Part shown: positions 35,014 to 45,870 of the stretch, piece by piece
Layout of the letters: each line of letters begins with the position of its first letter
Position numbering within the stretch: position 1 is the first letter of the stretch
DNA from: Wyeomyia smithii
Taxonomy: Eukaryota; Arthropoda; Insecta; Diptera; Culicidae
Assembly (NCBI RefSeq): GCF_029784165.1
Contig: NC_073695.1
Location: 247,813,589 to 247,877,588 of the forward strand
Direction: 5' to 3'
DNA length: 64,000 bases
Made by a program: the position numbers and the translations under genes
The notes under the pieces: generated by a model
The model's database searches: none
The model's input: only the letters and a program-made list of their open reading frames with translations
Told to the model about the DNA's origin: nothing

Positions 35014-38000
35014 TTCCCCAAGCAGCAAAATTTGTTTCGATTATGAACTTTGTGCATCACAGCAACAAATTCTTATGCGAAATCAAGTTGCCGTTACATC
35101 TCAGTTTCTTATACAATGACAAAAAAGCGCAGGAGGTGGAGCCAATTGCAACATTTTCGTTGTTTCAACACAAGTTTCAAGAATGAATGTATGTGCAATG
35201 TGTATGAACTAATGCATGAAATTTAATAACAACATGGTAAATGCTGCATGGTAAAATTTCAGCTACGAAGATGCATCGTAACAGCAACTAGGGCGCAATA
35301 GAAACTTCATGGCGTTGTGGTGAGATTGTACAACGGCAAATGGTCGGAATGGAAAGAGATTGTCTGTATACGAATTAACTTTGATTATTTCCAGAAATTT
35401 GAGGATTCAACTCCAGTTAATAATTTCTATTCATTTTTCTCGTTTGTACTATTTACGTCATTTGCTGTAGAAACACTTGCAAGTTCATGGCTCAGTTTTA
35501 AATATTGCTTCCCTTATCATGCTACTGGTCATTTCCAGTTTTAATTTTGCTTCTTCAATTTATCAGTACCTCAGCGTGATAATGAAATTCAAAGCAATTT
35601 ATCACATTTCGTTTTAGAGACCCACACTTTCTGGACGACTTTTAGTCCAAGTACCTAAAAGTTACAACGCAGTAAATAACCGCATCTCAAAAACAAATAT
35701 AAGGCGAACGATCGAGCAGAAGTTGCTGTTACATGGCTTCAGAGCATGACAGCAACTTTTAGAAGTATTTTTTTTTGTGTTTGTTTTTCGTATCTCGCAA
35801 GCATCACATTGGCAACCTATATGCTCCACCCACTAGACCTATTCAGTGAAAGTTAGATTTTCAAATGCCGTTTACACGTTTCAACAACAAATCCAACCTC
35901 GTGAATTACGTTGTTGGTGTGAAGATTTTTGAAGCAGCGATGCAACTTTAGTTGTTGCTTGTTTCTTTACAATTTCATCGTAGTAACAAAAAATGTTTCT
36001 TGAAACCTCGGAACTTCATTAGTGCAACAAATGATCACAATTTATTTTTTTATTATGTTTCAACTGCTGCTTGGGTCGCTTCTCATGCTGCACACATTGC
36101 CTGCTTAATGAACTTGTAGTTGTACATTACAACTTTAAAATATTTCTAGCGTTAATGACATGAAAAACGTTTGCCACCGGTGATCCTTAAAGATCATTCC
36201 ACGTGGACAGCTTAGAGGGAGGTAGGGGTACGCCAATGTAATAAACTTTGTTTTAGCTCTTTGAGGCACTTTAAACTAAGCTCAATTTGGAATCAGTTTT
36301 GTCTTGAGTCTCATCCACCTATGGATACACCCATAGCTAAATTTGGAATCACTTCCTGCTTCGCCCTTTTCTTTCATTTAGAAGCTTTCTTCTTTTTGGT
36401 CTTTCCCTCTCGTTAAAATTACCTTATAATTTTATGATTTTAGTTTTCTGAGGAATTTTTTTCAGATGATTTTTTTTTCTTTTTCTGTTTCTTCTTTACT
36501 TAAGAAGCATTTTCACAGCACTAATTTCGCAGCACTAATTTTGGTGACTTAAACCATTATTTCTTTTGCTGGTTTCTTCTAGTCTTCAGAGACGATTTTC
36601 AGCCACTTTGAACTGAATTCAGAATTCTTCTTTTTTATTTGAAAAAAGTTAAACATTCAAGCTTCATTGATTAGAATTTTTATGCAGTTTAAATAAAACT
36701 TTCTTAAGATTGTTTTTTTTCTGATTTGTAGTTGATTTTTAAGGTTCTTAGATACTAATTTAAGATCAATATTTCAGCTGTTTTTTCGGTTTGCTCATTC
36801 GAACGGTTTTCTTTTCAATTTGCAATTAATTTTTATTGTGGCTTTCCCGCTGTTTTAAGTTGCTCAGGCATTTTGGCTGAATTTCGATCATGTAATTTTC
36901 ATGTAATCTTTCTTTTTAAAAGTTATTGATATGTTCGAGATCCTTTGTTTTGGATTTTTTTCTTTGCGTGATATATTTTGCATGAAAATTTTGGAAATGA
37001 CAATCGAATTTGTTAATAATATGTACATTTTATTGCTCTATTTTTATTTTCGTAGTTGGTCTCAACTGTTTTCAAAAGTAATTTAGATTTTATTATTGTT
37101 TAGAAAAGGTTTAAAAATTTATGTATGCTTTCTTCTTTTCTTTTTTTCAGTCACTTAAAGGTATATTTGGAATTATTTTCTTCTCAATGTCTTCTGGGCA
37201 GGGTTGATATTTGTTGACACTCTTGAGTGAAAGTGAAAAAAAGCATCCATAAACGTTATTTTTTACAATCCCTTCAGAGTTCTCCTTTCCCGCTTTTCGC
37301 ATGGAAGTGAACTGTCAAAACACCTCATTATATTTCATGCGATGGAAGCAAGACAACAGCAGTTTATCAGTTAACGAAGATTATCAAGGCAGCTCAAAGA
37401 TCATCAGTGTCAGTGAAACAGTGTTTCGGTGAGGTTCATTTTGATTGAGTGGACTATTTTTTTCTTTTTCGCTTTGAAGTGTAGATCATTTGGTTGGATT
37501 TGTCGTCAAATTTTATTCCGTAACCGTAAACGATGCGCGCGATCTATTTCATCTGAGTATAACAGCACGTTACTAGGACGAAAATCTAGTGTTTCTGAAA
37601 GAGTGCTGCGATCATTGGAAGTGAAAATTTGCTGGGGAAAATGACTTTTATCAGCACTGCTTCTGGGTTTTAGGAATGTTTTCAGCATAAACTTTTAAAT
37701 GCGTTACTTTTTTAAGACGTTTTAAAAATTTTTGATATAAATTTGAGATAAATTTTTGATTGTAGTTTTCAGCTTTTTCCTGACGTAAGGTAAATTTAAG
37801 CTCAGTTCTTCTGTTTTATTGGATTTTTCTGTTTTTCTGAATTTGAGGTATATATATATTACTCTGATTATGTTGAGCCATGATATTCAGACTGGACATT
37901 TGGAAAAAAACTTTTAAAACTGTTTTTTCATGTTTGGTTTTCGAATCAAAACCACACATTTGCGAAGGCGTTCTGATATAATTGGAAGTTAACTTTACCT

Positions 38001-38170
38001 GAGCAAAATTTCGAAAAACTACAACTACCCTTTTCATGAAATGAAAAAATGGTATGGAAATAGAGGTTGTTCTGCTTTTTGGGTAACATACTGACAGCAA
38101 TTTATCAGAAAATGATATAAAAACAACCTGTAGAGAGTTTCTAAAAAACATCGAAAACCAGGTCACAGGT
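35014..38170. other. Unassigned AT- and T-rich sequence
   Basis: No recognised gene. 36060-36115 has weak similarity to the SINE-B tail (GCACACATTGCCTGCTTAATGAAC). T-rich stretches at 36400-37150 give only compositional ORFs. A TCAGTT initiator-like hexamer at 37367 has a TATA-like motif about 40 bp upstream, too far to be convincing. Confidence 0.4.
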
Positions 38171-40102
38171 ACGGTTATCCAGTTTCAACACCAGAAACAG
38201 CAATTTTACCCATTTCGCGTCCAAAGTGAAACGGCGGCCTTCCGTGATGCTATCGAGTTACGCCTGTTACCCCAATTAGTCTTTTCTCGGCCACCCAGCC
38301 GGGTGTCATAAACCATTTAGCTACTGGTTTCACGGTAGCAAAACGATTTTCTGCGAGCGCTACGAGAAAGGCATGCAAGATGACGACGGAAACGGAACCA
38401 TACTCTAAGCCAAAACGGTGTGGTCCATCTTTCCGCACTCTCCTGTAGGCTTCACAGGTCAATTCGTTACTTGTTTTAATCATCGTTTCCCAAAAATACG
38501 AAAGCTTGTGATGGTTGGTGCGAAATGGCACGCGAGAAAATGTGTCTGAGAAGGTGATGAAAAATGAGCCCATCTGTAACGCTGCGACGGCGAAACGGGA
38601 ACCCCCGGGCCCAGTTGGGATCATTAAGTAAAGGTTCATTTTATGGTAGCAATGTTCGACTAAATGAGATCCATCCGTCAGGCGCTGGTTATTTGTCGAA
38701 ATTTGAAATCCGTGTCAAATGGATCCTCCGTCTTTTGAGAAAGTTTGTACCCTTACTAATTGGCCTTCATTAGCCAGCATTAGATAGAACTCAAAACTCG
38801 AGTGTGTTTTTTTTCTCCTTAATGCCTCCAGCGGAACTTTAATACCGTAGAACCATTTTTTCTAATGCGCTTAGGAAGCGCTAATTTTATAGAAAGGCAC
38901 CAACAGTATTTTTTCCCGGTCCCAGAAACGCAATCGTGATTGCTGACGACGACGAAGTGGAAGCCTTCATTTCGCGTGCTGGCGTAGAACTATAAACATA
39001 CGGAAAGTGAACGAAAGGAGTATAATTTCCCAGCCCTCAACCCCATCTAGGGGATGCATAGATCTAGGGTGATATCTTAAATGGAAAATCCCAGTGCAAT
39101 TCTTTTCTCTTGTCTCAAAAGACTTTTTATTGCTATCCTCCAAAAGGGATGTCCCGGTCTCACGGCCCTTTTCTCCATTGCACGGCGGTCACTGTGCGCA
39201 ATGAAACGTCGTATTTTCCCTCTGCAGCGAAGGGAAATGGATGAAGGTAAATGTACTCCTTCGGGTGTGCGGCATGCAATTGCCACATTTGCCATCGCCT
39301 GCCAGTTGAACCAACAAAGAACTGTCTGGGGAGGCTGGGAAGGGCGACCCGCCGCCGCAGGCAACGGAAAGGTAAAATTGCAAGAAACGAACCAAATTGT
39401 GCATCATTTGTTTGAAAGCATGAAAATGCTCACTTCACGCTGATTTACATAATGTTTTACATTCACGTTTATCGTTGTTGGCAGATTGGCGCAGGCGAAT
39501 CGTTGGCTTTCTGCCGGTGCCGGGGACGGGACCGTGGCCAACCACGCTGGGTTGGAGCAAGAGCAGTAAGGAAGACTAATGCTTTCTTTCGGATGGACAC
39601 GGCGTTGTTGAGATACGATTCTCGACAAAAAGAACTGATAAATTGTCTATTATGTTGATTCCTTAGCGAGGTAAAGAAAAGCAAAAAAAAAGAAAGTTAA
39701 AGCACTTCACTAACCGTAGGGTGAAGCTGATCGATCGGCATTCAATGCTCGTGCGTCTCCATCGGCGGTGGGTGAACAGTGGGAACGCGTGGTTGTCGGT
39801 CGCATACATTCCACATTCCGTCATTAGTTTCGGCAACAAATCACTTCGTTTCCGTGTGTTTTCCAGGCAACCCTAGCCGAGGATGCTCTTAACGTAACGC
39901 AAAAATAAATCCACCAACGAAGGAAGAATATTCAAATTGTTTCCTGTTTTCTCATTACACTGGCCTGTTCAGTTCCGTTCTGAAGGGGAAAAAAAGCAAC
40001 GAAGAACCACTCGTAGCGCATTTACAATTCCCAACAGCCCACCGATGCCGTGCTTGTTTTCACTTTATTTTTTCCTGTTTCTTTGTTTCCCAACGATTAC
40101 AG
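38171..40102. other. Probable intron upstream of the tetraspanin exon
   Basis: GC-richer and free of recognised transposons. Several ORFs of 70-129 codons overlap on both strands without domains. If the tetraspanin exon is real, this is intron sequence. No exon for transmembrane segment 1 could be found. Confidence 0.4.
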
Positions 40103-40300
40103 ATCATCGGAGCGGGACTGTTTGCCTTCACGATCTACATCCGGGCCGAGCCGGGCTTCGACGAATGGATTGCCCTGCTGGACATCTACCAGTACTACAT
40201 CGGTGTGTACATCCTGATCGGAGCCGGAGCGCTGGTCATGATTTTCTCCTTTCTCGGCTGCTGCAGCGCCCTTATGGAGCACTCGGTCGCCCTGTACGCG
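40103..40300 (+). CDS. Tetraspanin, internal exon (end of TM1, short loop, TM2)
   Basis: A 66-codon phase-0 exon between an acceptor ending GATTACAG and the donor GTAAGT. It begins IIGAGLFAFTIYIRAEPGFD, continues EWIALLDIYQYYIGVYILIG and ends AGALVMIFSFLGCCSALMEH plus SVALYA. The first ~15 residues look like the end of TM1. Residues ~16-30 form the small extracellular loop. Residues ~31-57 are hydrophobic TM2 closing with the GCC motif that is conserved in tetraspanins and usually palmitoylated. Codons are strongly G/C-ending, unlike the surroundings. Tetraspanins are four-pass membrane organisers of the cell surface and vesicles. Other exons, including the CCG-bearing large loop, are not visible and probably lie outside the window. 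Orthology not assigned. Confidence 0.85.
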
Positions 40301-41240
40301 GTAAGTTCGAACAAAGTTTAGCGAAAACCGGTTTGTCTCTCGGTTCCAATTTCATAAATATTCTGCCTCCATTTTCACCTTTATAGGGTTTGTATTTTTT
40401 TTGCCTACTTGAAATCGGTGCTTTCAACTTACAAATAAGATTATTTCCAGCTGTGCATACATTGAAAAATCCTACCGACATCGACAGCACTTTGCGCTGT
40501 ACCAGCAAAGACCGGTCGGTCGAACTTTATTTCTTTTTTTTTGTTTTTATTTTCTCGCTATTTCTGCCATCGTTGTCGTTGGGGTTCTCCTGGCAGCAAG
40601 CAGGAGGGTACTCTGAGAAGCAGTAATTAGTGTCGGTTTTATTTGCAAAGTACTGTTTGGTATGATTTTTCTCCCAACAATATTTGCGCCCGGGTCAGGA
40701 CTCCAGTTGGTTTCGGTTGGGCGTTCGACCGAGTGAAGTGGAATAACGAAAAGAATAAATTTAGATCTTGAATAAATCGGAGAAAAAAATGTTGCGACGA
40801 ATGATTTCAAAACCCTTCAAGCGGATATCAATTTGATTATGCATCGCGGTATAATTTCACCTCCATAAGATTTACTTTTGGACTTTACTCGGGTACCGCG
40901 GGTCGAGTGGTGATCAGACCGCTAGTTGATTGCTTTTGCTCGGTCGGTGTGAAAGCAACACTTGGAGCAGTTTATAAAAGTATATTTCTAGTCGTTGGCA
41001 GATAGTTTCGCTCCAACGAATTGCCGATATTTGAATAATGGAATTCAATTCCACGGCAAATGGTTACAAAGAAGCTTGGATGTGTGTTACAACGAATTGC
41101 AACCTAATGAGGTGTGAGGAATCTGTGGAAGGGAAAACCGTTTATGGAAGTAAACTACTTTTGCAGGTTTGCATAATAAAGCAAAAAAAAACAGTTTTCT
41201 ACCTTTATTAAACATGTTAAATACTAATAAAAACAAAACA
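40301..41240. other. Probable intron downstream of the tetraspanin exon
   Basis: Starts with the GTAAGT donor. No further tetraspanin exon is recognisable. Becomes AT-rich toward 41200. Confidence 0.45.
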
Positions 41241-42854
41241 ATAGAGATAATTGAAAAATTTTAGAATAGAAAGTAAAAAATATCAGATCAAATTTTCCAA
41301 AATTTTAAATTAGCCAAAATTGTTAAGATTCCCAAAATTGTTTAGGTATCCAAATTTGTCAAAATTATCGGAATTGTCCAATATCAACAAATATGTCAAA
41401 ATTTTCGAAAATAATTAGAACAGCAAACAAAATTTTAGACATGAAAAAAATTTATAACCATGTAAAAACAATGAGCATAACAAAACAGACATGCTTTGAA
41501 TGTCAGAAATGTCAAATATGTTTTAATTGTCTGAAACAATGAAATATGTAAAAAACATGTCAATATTTTTAGATAGGTATATAAAAAATGTCATAAATGT
41601 TGAAGATGTTGGAAATATCAGAAAAAAAATGCCAAAACTTAGAATCAAAATTATCAAAAATTTCCAAAAATATGAAATGTTTTATCCATCGAAAATAAAA
41701 AATATAAAAAATATGTTAAAGTTGCCATAAAAAATAAAAAATAAAAAAATTGGAAATAATATGTCAGAAGTGCTTAAAATGTTATAAACGATAAAAATAA
41801 TCAAAAATGTAAAAAAAATGGTCAAAACTTGAAAAATGTCAAAAAAGTCATATATATTAAAAAGTGTTTACAATTTTTTAAAGACCGGTCGGACTCGATT
41901 ATCCGGGATTCAATTATCAGGAATAATTCTATTTTCCTGTTTGTTCCTCACCTTTTCTGTCCCTTTTGAAATATTTTTTATCATTTCTGTCCTTTTCCTT
42001 AACAAATTGTTTATGCAAGAGGGCTGCTTCAAACATTTCCTTTACCTACGAGCAAGAACCTCTACCTACGAGCAATCAAATTAGTCTGAGTTCATGGAAG
42101 CATACATTAATTGATCTGTGGGGATAGGGAGGTTCTGTCATTTATAACTAAATTCATAAAATGTCGAATTAATGTCATAAATAATAACCGTCAAGAAAAA
42201 AAAACAGTCAAACAATGTATCTGCGATGAATGCATTTTCGGCTGAGCAGTCTAAAAAAGCTGAACGACTAATCTTCATACTCTCCGACGTTTCGTCACTG
42301 ATCAGTGACATCTTCAGGGGAAACTGTTGGAATGTGTTATCAATTAGCGGTTTAAGTGTAAAATAAATCGCTCTACTTTTTGAGACCGTTCAACCGCACA
42401 CACCCTCAACGAACAAAACACACCAACAGTCAGAATCTCAGCAATCATAGAGTCAAAAATTTTAAAAATGTTGAAACAGTGAGAATTATCAGCAATGTCA
42501 AAAACTTTCTGTATGCCAAATTTGAATAAAAATTACAAATGTCATAAATTTTAAAAATGTCACAAGTGTAAAAGGTGTTATAAATGCGTGGAATAATAAT
42601 ATAAAATAAAAAACAAAAATGAGTTAAAAAAATTCAAAAATGTTAAAAATAATAATAAATGTCAAAAACATTGAAAATAGCAAATATTGTATAAAATGTG
42701 GTAAATGCTTAGAAATGTCAAATGAAAAGTTTCAAAAATATTGAAAAGGGTCAAAATATCGGAAACAACATAAATATTAAAAAATGTCAAAAAGTATAGA
42801 ACGTCAAAAAAACTAAAATTTAAAAAATGACAGAAAAAGTCAGCAAATGACCAG
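41241..42854. repeat. Degenerate AAAATGTC-type tandem array, left part
   Basis: Dozens of imperfect units of the form AAAATGTCAAAAATGTTAAA follow one another. At 42231-42440 lies a ~210-bp non-satellite unit with a hammerhead-like motif that recurs at 44640 and 45695. Near 41885 GGTCGGACTCGATTATCCGG resembles one end of a pogo-like MITE (compare 48.6-49.0 kb) with no second end. ORFs are Lys/Asn/Ile-rich by composition. Confidence 0.75.
42279..42324 (-). ncRNA. Hammerhead-ribozyme-like motif 4
   Basis: Minus strand: GTTTCCC, CTGAAGA, T, GTCAC, TGATCA, GTGAC, GAA, ACGT, C, GGAGAGT. Core boxes are intact. Helix II is a perfect 5-bp stem, helix III the self-complementary ACGT, and helix I pairs at 6 of 7 positions counting G-U. 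Part of a ~210-bp unit embedded in the AAAATGTC array. Confidence 0.65.
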
Positions 42855-44382
42855 TTCCACAAAAAAATGTCCCAGGTTAGATATTTTTTTAAATTGTCAT
42901 CTTTTATTTGGCTGAACTTTTCATAGACGTTTCTATAGGCTAAAAATGCCCTTTTGTGCTATTGGTTTAATTTTTTGGAACACGACTTATTTTTGAGAAG
43001 CTATTGAAAAATACTATTTTGGGAAGGTATTGACAATTACAAATATTTTTAAAGCCGAAACGGTTTGTTTGATCGGTGTGACGTCTTCGGCAAAGTTGTG
43101 GATAATAATTTTGTCTTTCTGAAAGAAATATACACTTCAAAAAAATTATTTATTTTTTGAAAAAGAGTTTAAAGAAAAATTAAAAATTATTTATCTAAAA
43201 AGCTCATTTTTTAAATAACTATTTTTTTTTGCTTAACAACTGCAGAAGATTATCTAAAAAATTCAATCGGTCCGATCCTGGAGAAATCAGAAAAAAATTA
43301 TGATATTTTGAAAAAAAAAATTTTTTTCACAAGATGCATATTACCATGGAAGGACATAATTGTCATCAGCAACTTTGCTGAAGACCCAATGTTATTCAAA
43401 CAAACCGTTTTGACTGCAAACATATTTTAAATTCTCCACAGATTGGTCTATTAGAAGTTGCAAATATTTTTTACAGCCAAAACGGTTTGAATGATTGGCA
43501 TAGTGTGTCGGGAAACTATTTCACGACGAGGTTAGAAAATGAAACACGATCTCTTAGCGAGTGAAAAATACTTTAAGCTGTAAATTTATTTTAATAATTA
43601 TTTCTCCGAAACCTTTTCATTGATTTATAACTCACATTTTAGTGTTTTGAGTGATTCCGTTATGCAAACACGATCGATTTAATCCTCCCTTTCGTACAAT
43701 ATGAAACAGTATCCAACTATAGCTGCACCACGTTTTAAACAATGTCTTTTATTGTATGACATTTACATGCCCATAGGCGCCAAATCAGGGGTGGATAATT
43801 TATTTATGGCAGCGCGTTGTAATGATTCTGGGATGGTGCTTGGATTAATTTCAGCGCCCCGACATAGTGTCTTCAACAAAGTTGTAGGTAGCAATTTTGT
43901 CCTCCCAAAAATATGCCCCTCTTACAAAATATTAAAAAAAAAAATTTTAAAAATTTAATAACATGTTTATCTTGATTCCTCTAGTATCGGACCTTTTGCA
44001 TTGCTTGGGTAATCTTTTGTAGTTTTTATAAAAAAATAGGATTTTTAAAATATGAGCTTTTTTAGATAATTAATTTTTAGTTTCCCTTTTAATTTTTTTT
44101 TAAATATAATTAATTTTTTCAGAGTGTATACCATTCGGAAAGACAAAATTATTTTCCACAACTTTGCCGAGAACGTCACACGAACCGTTTTGACCCTAAA
44201 AATATTTGTAATCATCAATACCTTCCCAAAATCCCATTTTTCAATAGCTTCTCAAAAATGAGTCGTGTTCCAAACAATTAGCAATAGCACGAAATGGCAT
44301 CTTTTACCTATAGAAACGTCTATGCAAAGTTTCAGGCAAATCAAAAATGGTCGATTAATTTGGTTGCCCGGTTTTTGTGGAA
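42855..44382. mobile_element. FB-A foldback element, best-preserved copy
   Basis: Left arm about 42855-43300 and right arm about 43985-44382 are inverted. Both ends carry TTCCACAAAAA. Shared blocks include GAAACGTCTATG, AAAATAAGTCGTGTTCC-like, CAATACCTTCCCAAAAT and ACGTCTTCGGCAAAGTTGTGG-like sequence. The centre holds further inverted fragments (43340-43440 and 43460-43930). It interrupts the AAAATGTC array. No transposase ORF. Confidence 0.75.
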
Positions 44383-44694
44383 TTGCTTAAATGTCAAAAA
44401 TAAAATTAAAAAAATTCCTAAATGTCAAAATCGTCTAAAATGTCAAAATCGTCCTAAATGTCAAAAGTGTCAAAAACGTTATACATGTCATGAATAATAA
44501 AATAAACAGACAAAAATGTCAAAAGTTCGGATATGAGCATAAATTTTAAAACTGTCAGAAATGTTAAAAAAAATTCAAAAATAAAAAAATAAATCCTAAA
44601 TATCAAGAAAACAACAATGGTATCGAAAAATACATGTGCGGTGAGTGTATTGTCAGCTGATTAGTCTCCAGAAAAGTAGAACGACTTATTGTAT

Positions 44695-44740
44695 ACTGTT
44701 CGACGTTTCGTCACCGATTAGGGACATCTTCAGGGGAAAC
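44695..44740 (-). ncRNA. Hammerhead-ribozyme-like motif 5 (eroded)
   Basis: Minus strand: CTGAAGA, T, GTCCC, TAATCG, GTGAC, GAAACGTC. Core boxes are intact, but helix II has one mismatch and helix I pairs poorly. A decayed copy of the unit at 42279. Confidence 0.5.
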
Positions 44741-45235
44741 TGAAGGAATTTATAAATGGTTAGCGGTTCAGTGATCTACTTTTTGAGACTGCTCAACCCA
44801 AGATACATCCAACGCACATAACACTCCAATAGTCGTAATCTCAGCAAAAATTCTAAAATTAAAAATTTTCAAAATGTTTTAATATGTAAAGTGTCGGGAA
44901 TATCAAATATGTTACAAATGTCGAAAACAAATGAAAATGTTATATGTCAAAGCTTTCAAAAATACCTTTATTGTAAGAATTTACATATATGTCAAAGATC
45001 TAAAAAATTCAGAAGTTTCAAAAATGTTATTAATATTAAAAATAATAACAAATATCAAAAACATTGGAAATCTCAAATATTGTACAAGGTGTCATAAATA
45101 TTTGAAATGTCAAATATTTACCAAGTGTCTGAAGTATTAAAAGTTGCAAAATTATTGAGAATGTTCAAAATTGTCAGAAAAAAATTGACACATCAAAACA
45201 AATTAAATTGAAAAATTCCAAAACAAGCCAAAAAT

Positions 45236-45448
45236 ATAAAAAAACAAAGCTTTCGTGCTACATTCCGTATCTGAACTCGCCCTTCTGTTGTACTATACAC
45301 AAACTTCGCAGTTGACTGTTAGGTGGACAGGACAATTCCGGGGTTAGCGCTACGATCCTACCGACACTAACAGTTTCTCCTGAGCCGGGACTCGAACATA
45401 CGACGACTGGCTTGTTAGGCCAGCATCGTACCTCGAGACCACCTGGGA
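45236..45448 (-). mobile_element. SINE-A copy 4
   Basis: Full-length minus-strand copy flanked by a perfect 9-bp duplication GCCAAAAAT (45227-45235 and 45449-45457). In the tRNA-like head the anticodon arm can be drawn as CTGGC, CTAACAA, GCCAG, so the loop position reads AAC, as in valine tRNAs. The parent tRNA is only a guess. Confidence 0.88.
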
Positions 45449-45731
45449 GCCAAAAATGCCAAGCAATGTTAAAAATGTCAAAAATAATTTTCAAAACTAT
45501 AATGTCAAAAGTATCGAAAACGTAATAAATGCCAAAAAAAAACAAAACATTTTTTTTACATGGGCAAACATTTGAAGAAGGGCAAAAATTTTAAAGATGG
45601 CAAAAATGTTTGAAACAATTCAAAACATTCAAAATGTGTTTCAAATGTTGAATTAGTCATAAGCATCAAAAATTTCCGAAAAAATCTAAACGTCAAGGAA
45701 GCAGTCTAAACCAACAAAAGGCTAATCCTAT

Positions 45732-45777
45732 GCTATCCAACGTTTCGTCGCTGATCAGTGACATCTTCAGGGATAAC
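45732..45777 (-). ncRNA. Hammerhead-ribozyme-like motif 6 (all helices formed)
   Basis: Minus strand: GTTATCC, CTGAAGA, T, GTCAC, TGATCA, GCGAC, GAA, ACGT, T, GGATAGC. Helix I pairs over 7 of 7 positions (one G-U). Helix II pairs at four of five. Helix III is the self-complementary ACGT and the cleavage base would be T(U), which is allowed. The complete helix I is strong evidence for a real hammerhead fold. Confidence 0.65.
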
Positions 45778-45870
45778 TATTGCAATTTATTAACGATCAG
45801 CGGCTCAAATAAGCTGTTTTACTTTCTTGAGACACTTCAGCCGGAAATACATTCCAACATCAGACGTAGA

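Larger units (their letters stand above)
44383..45731. repeat. Degenerate AAAATGTC-type tandem array, right part
   Basis: Continues the array after the foldback, with AAATGTCAAAA-like units to about 45700 and a second hammerhead-bearing unit at 44640-44850. SINE-A copy 4 is inserted at 45236-45448. Confidence 0.75.

Noticed and set aside
37329..37372. TATA box plus TCAGTT initiator as a promoter
   Set aside because: Spacing of about 40 bp is too long, and no downstream promoter element or exon is recognisable.
38250..38639. 129-codon minus-strand ORF
   Set aside because: No recognisable motif, no splice context and overlap with plus-strand ORFs.
39937..40386. 149-codon ORF across the tetraspanin exon
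   Set aside because: Wrong frame. The adjacent frame gives a tetraspanin peptide bounded by splice sites, so this ORF is a shadow.
45258..45545. 95-codon minus-strand ORF
   Set aside because: It is the translated SINE-A copy 4. The same peptide type appears over SINE-A copy 2.
41241..45731. CRISPR-like regular repeats
   Set aside because: Units are degenerate, variable in length and lack conserved repeats with unique spacers. The context is eukaryotic.
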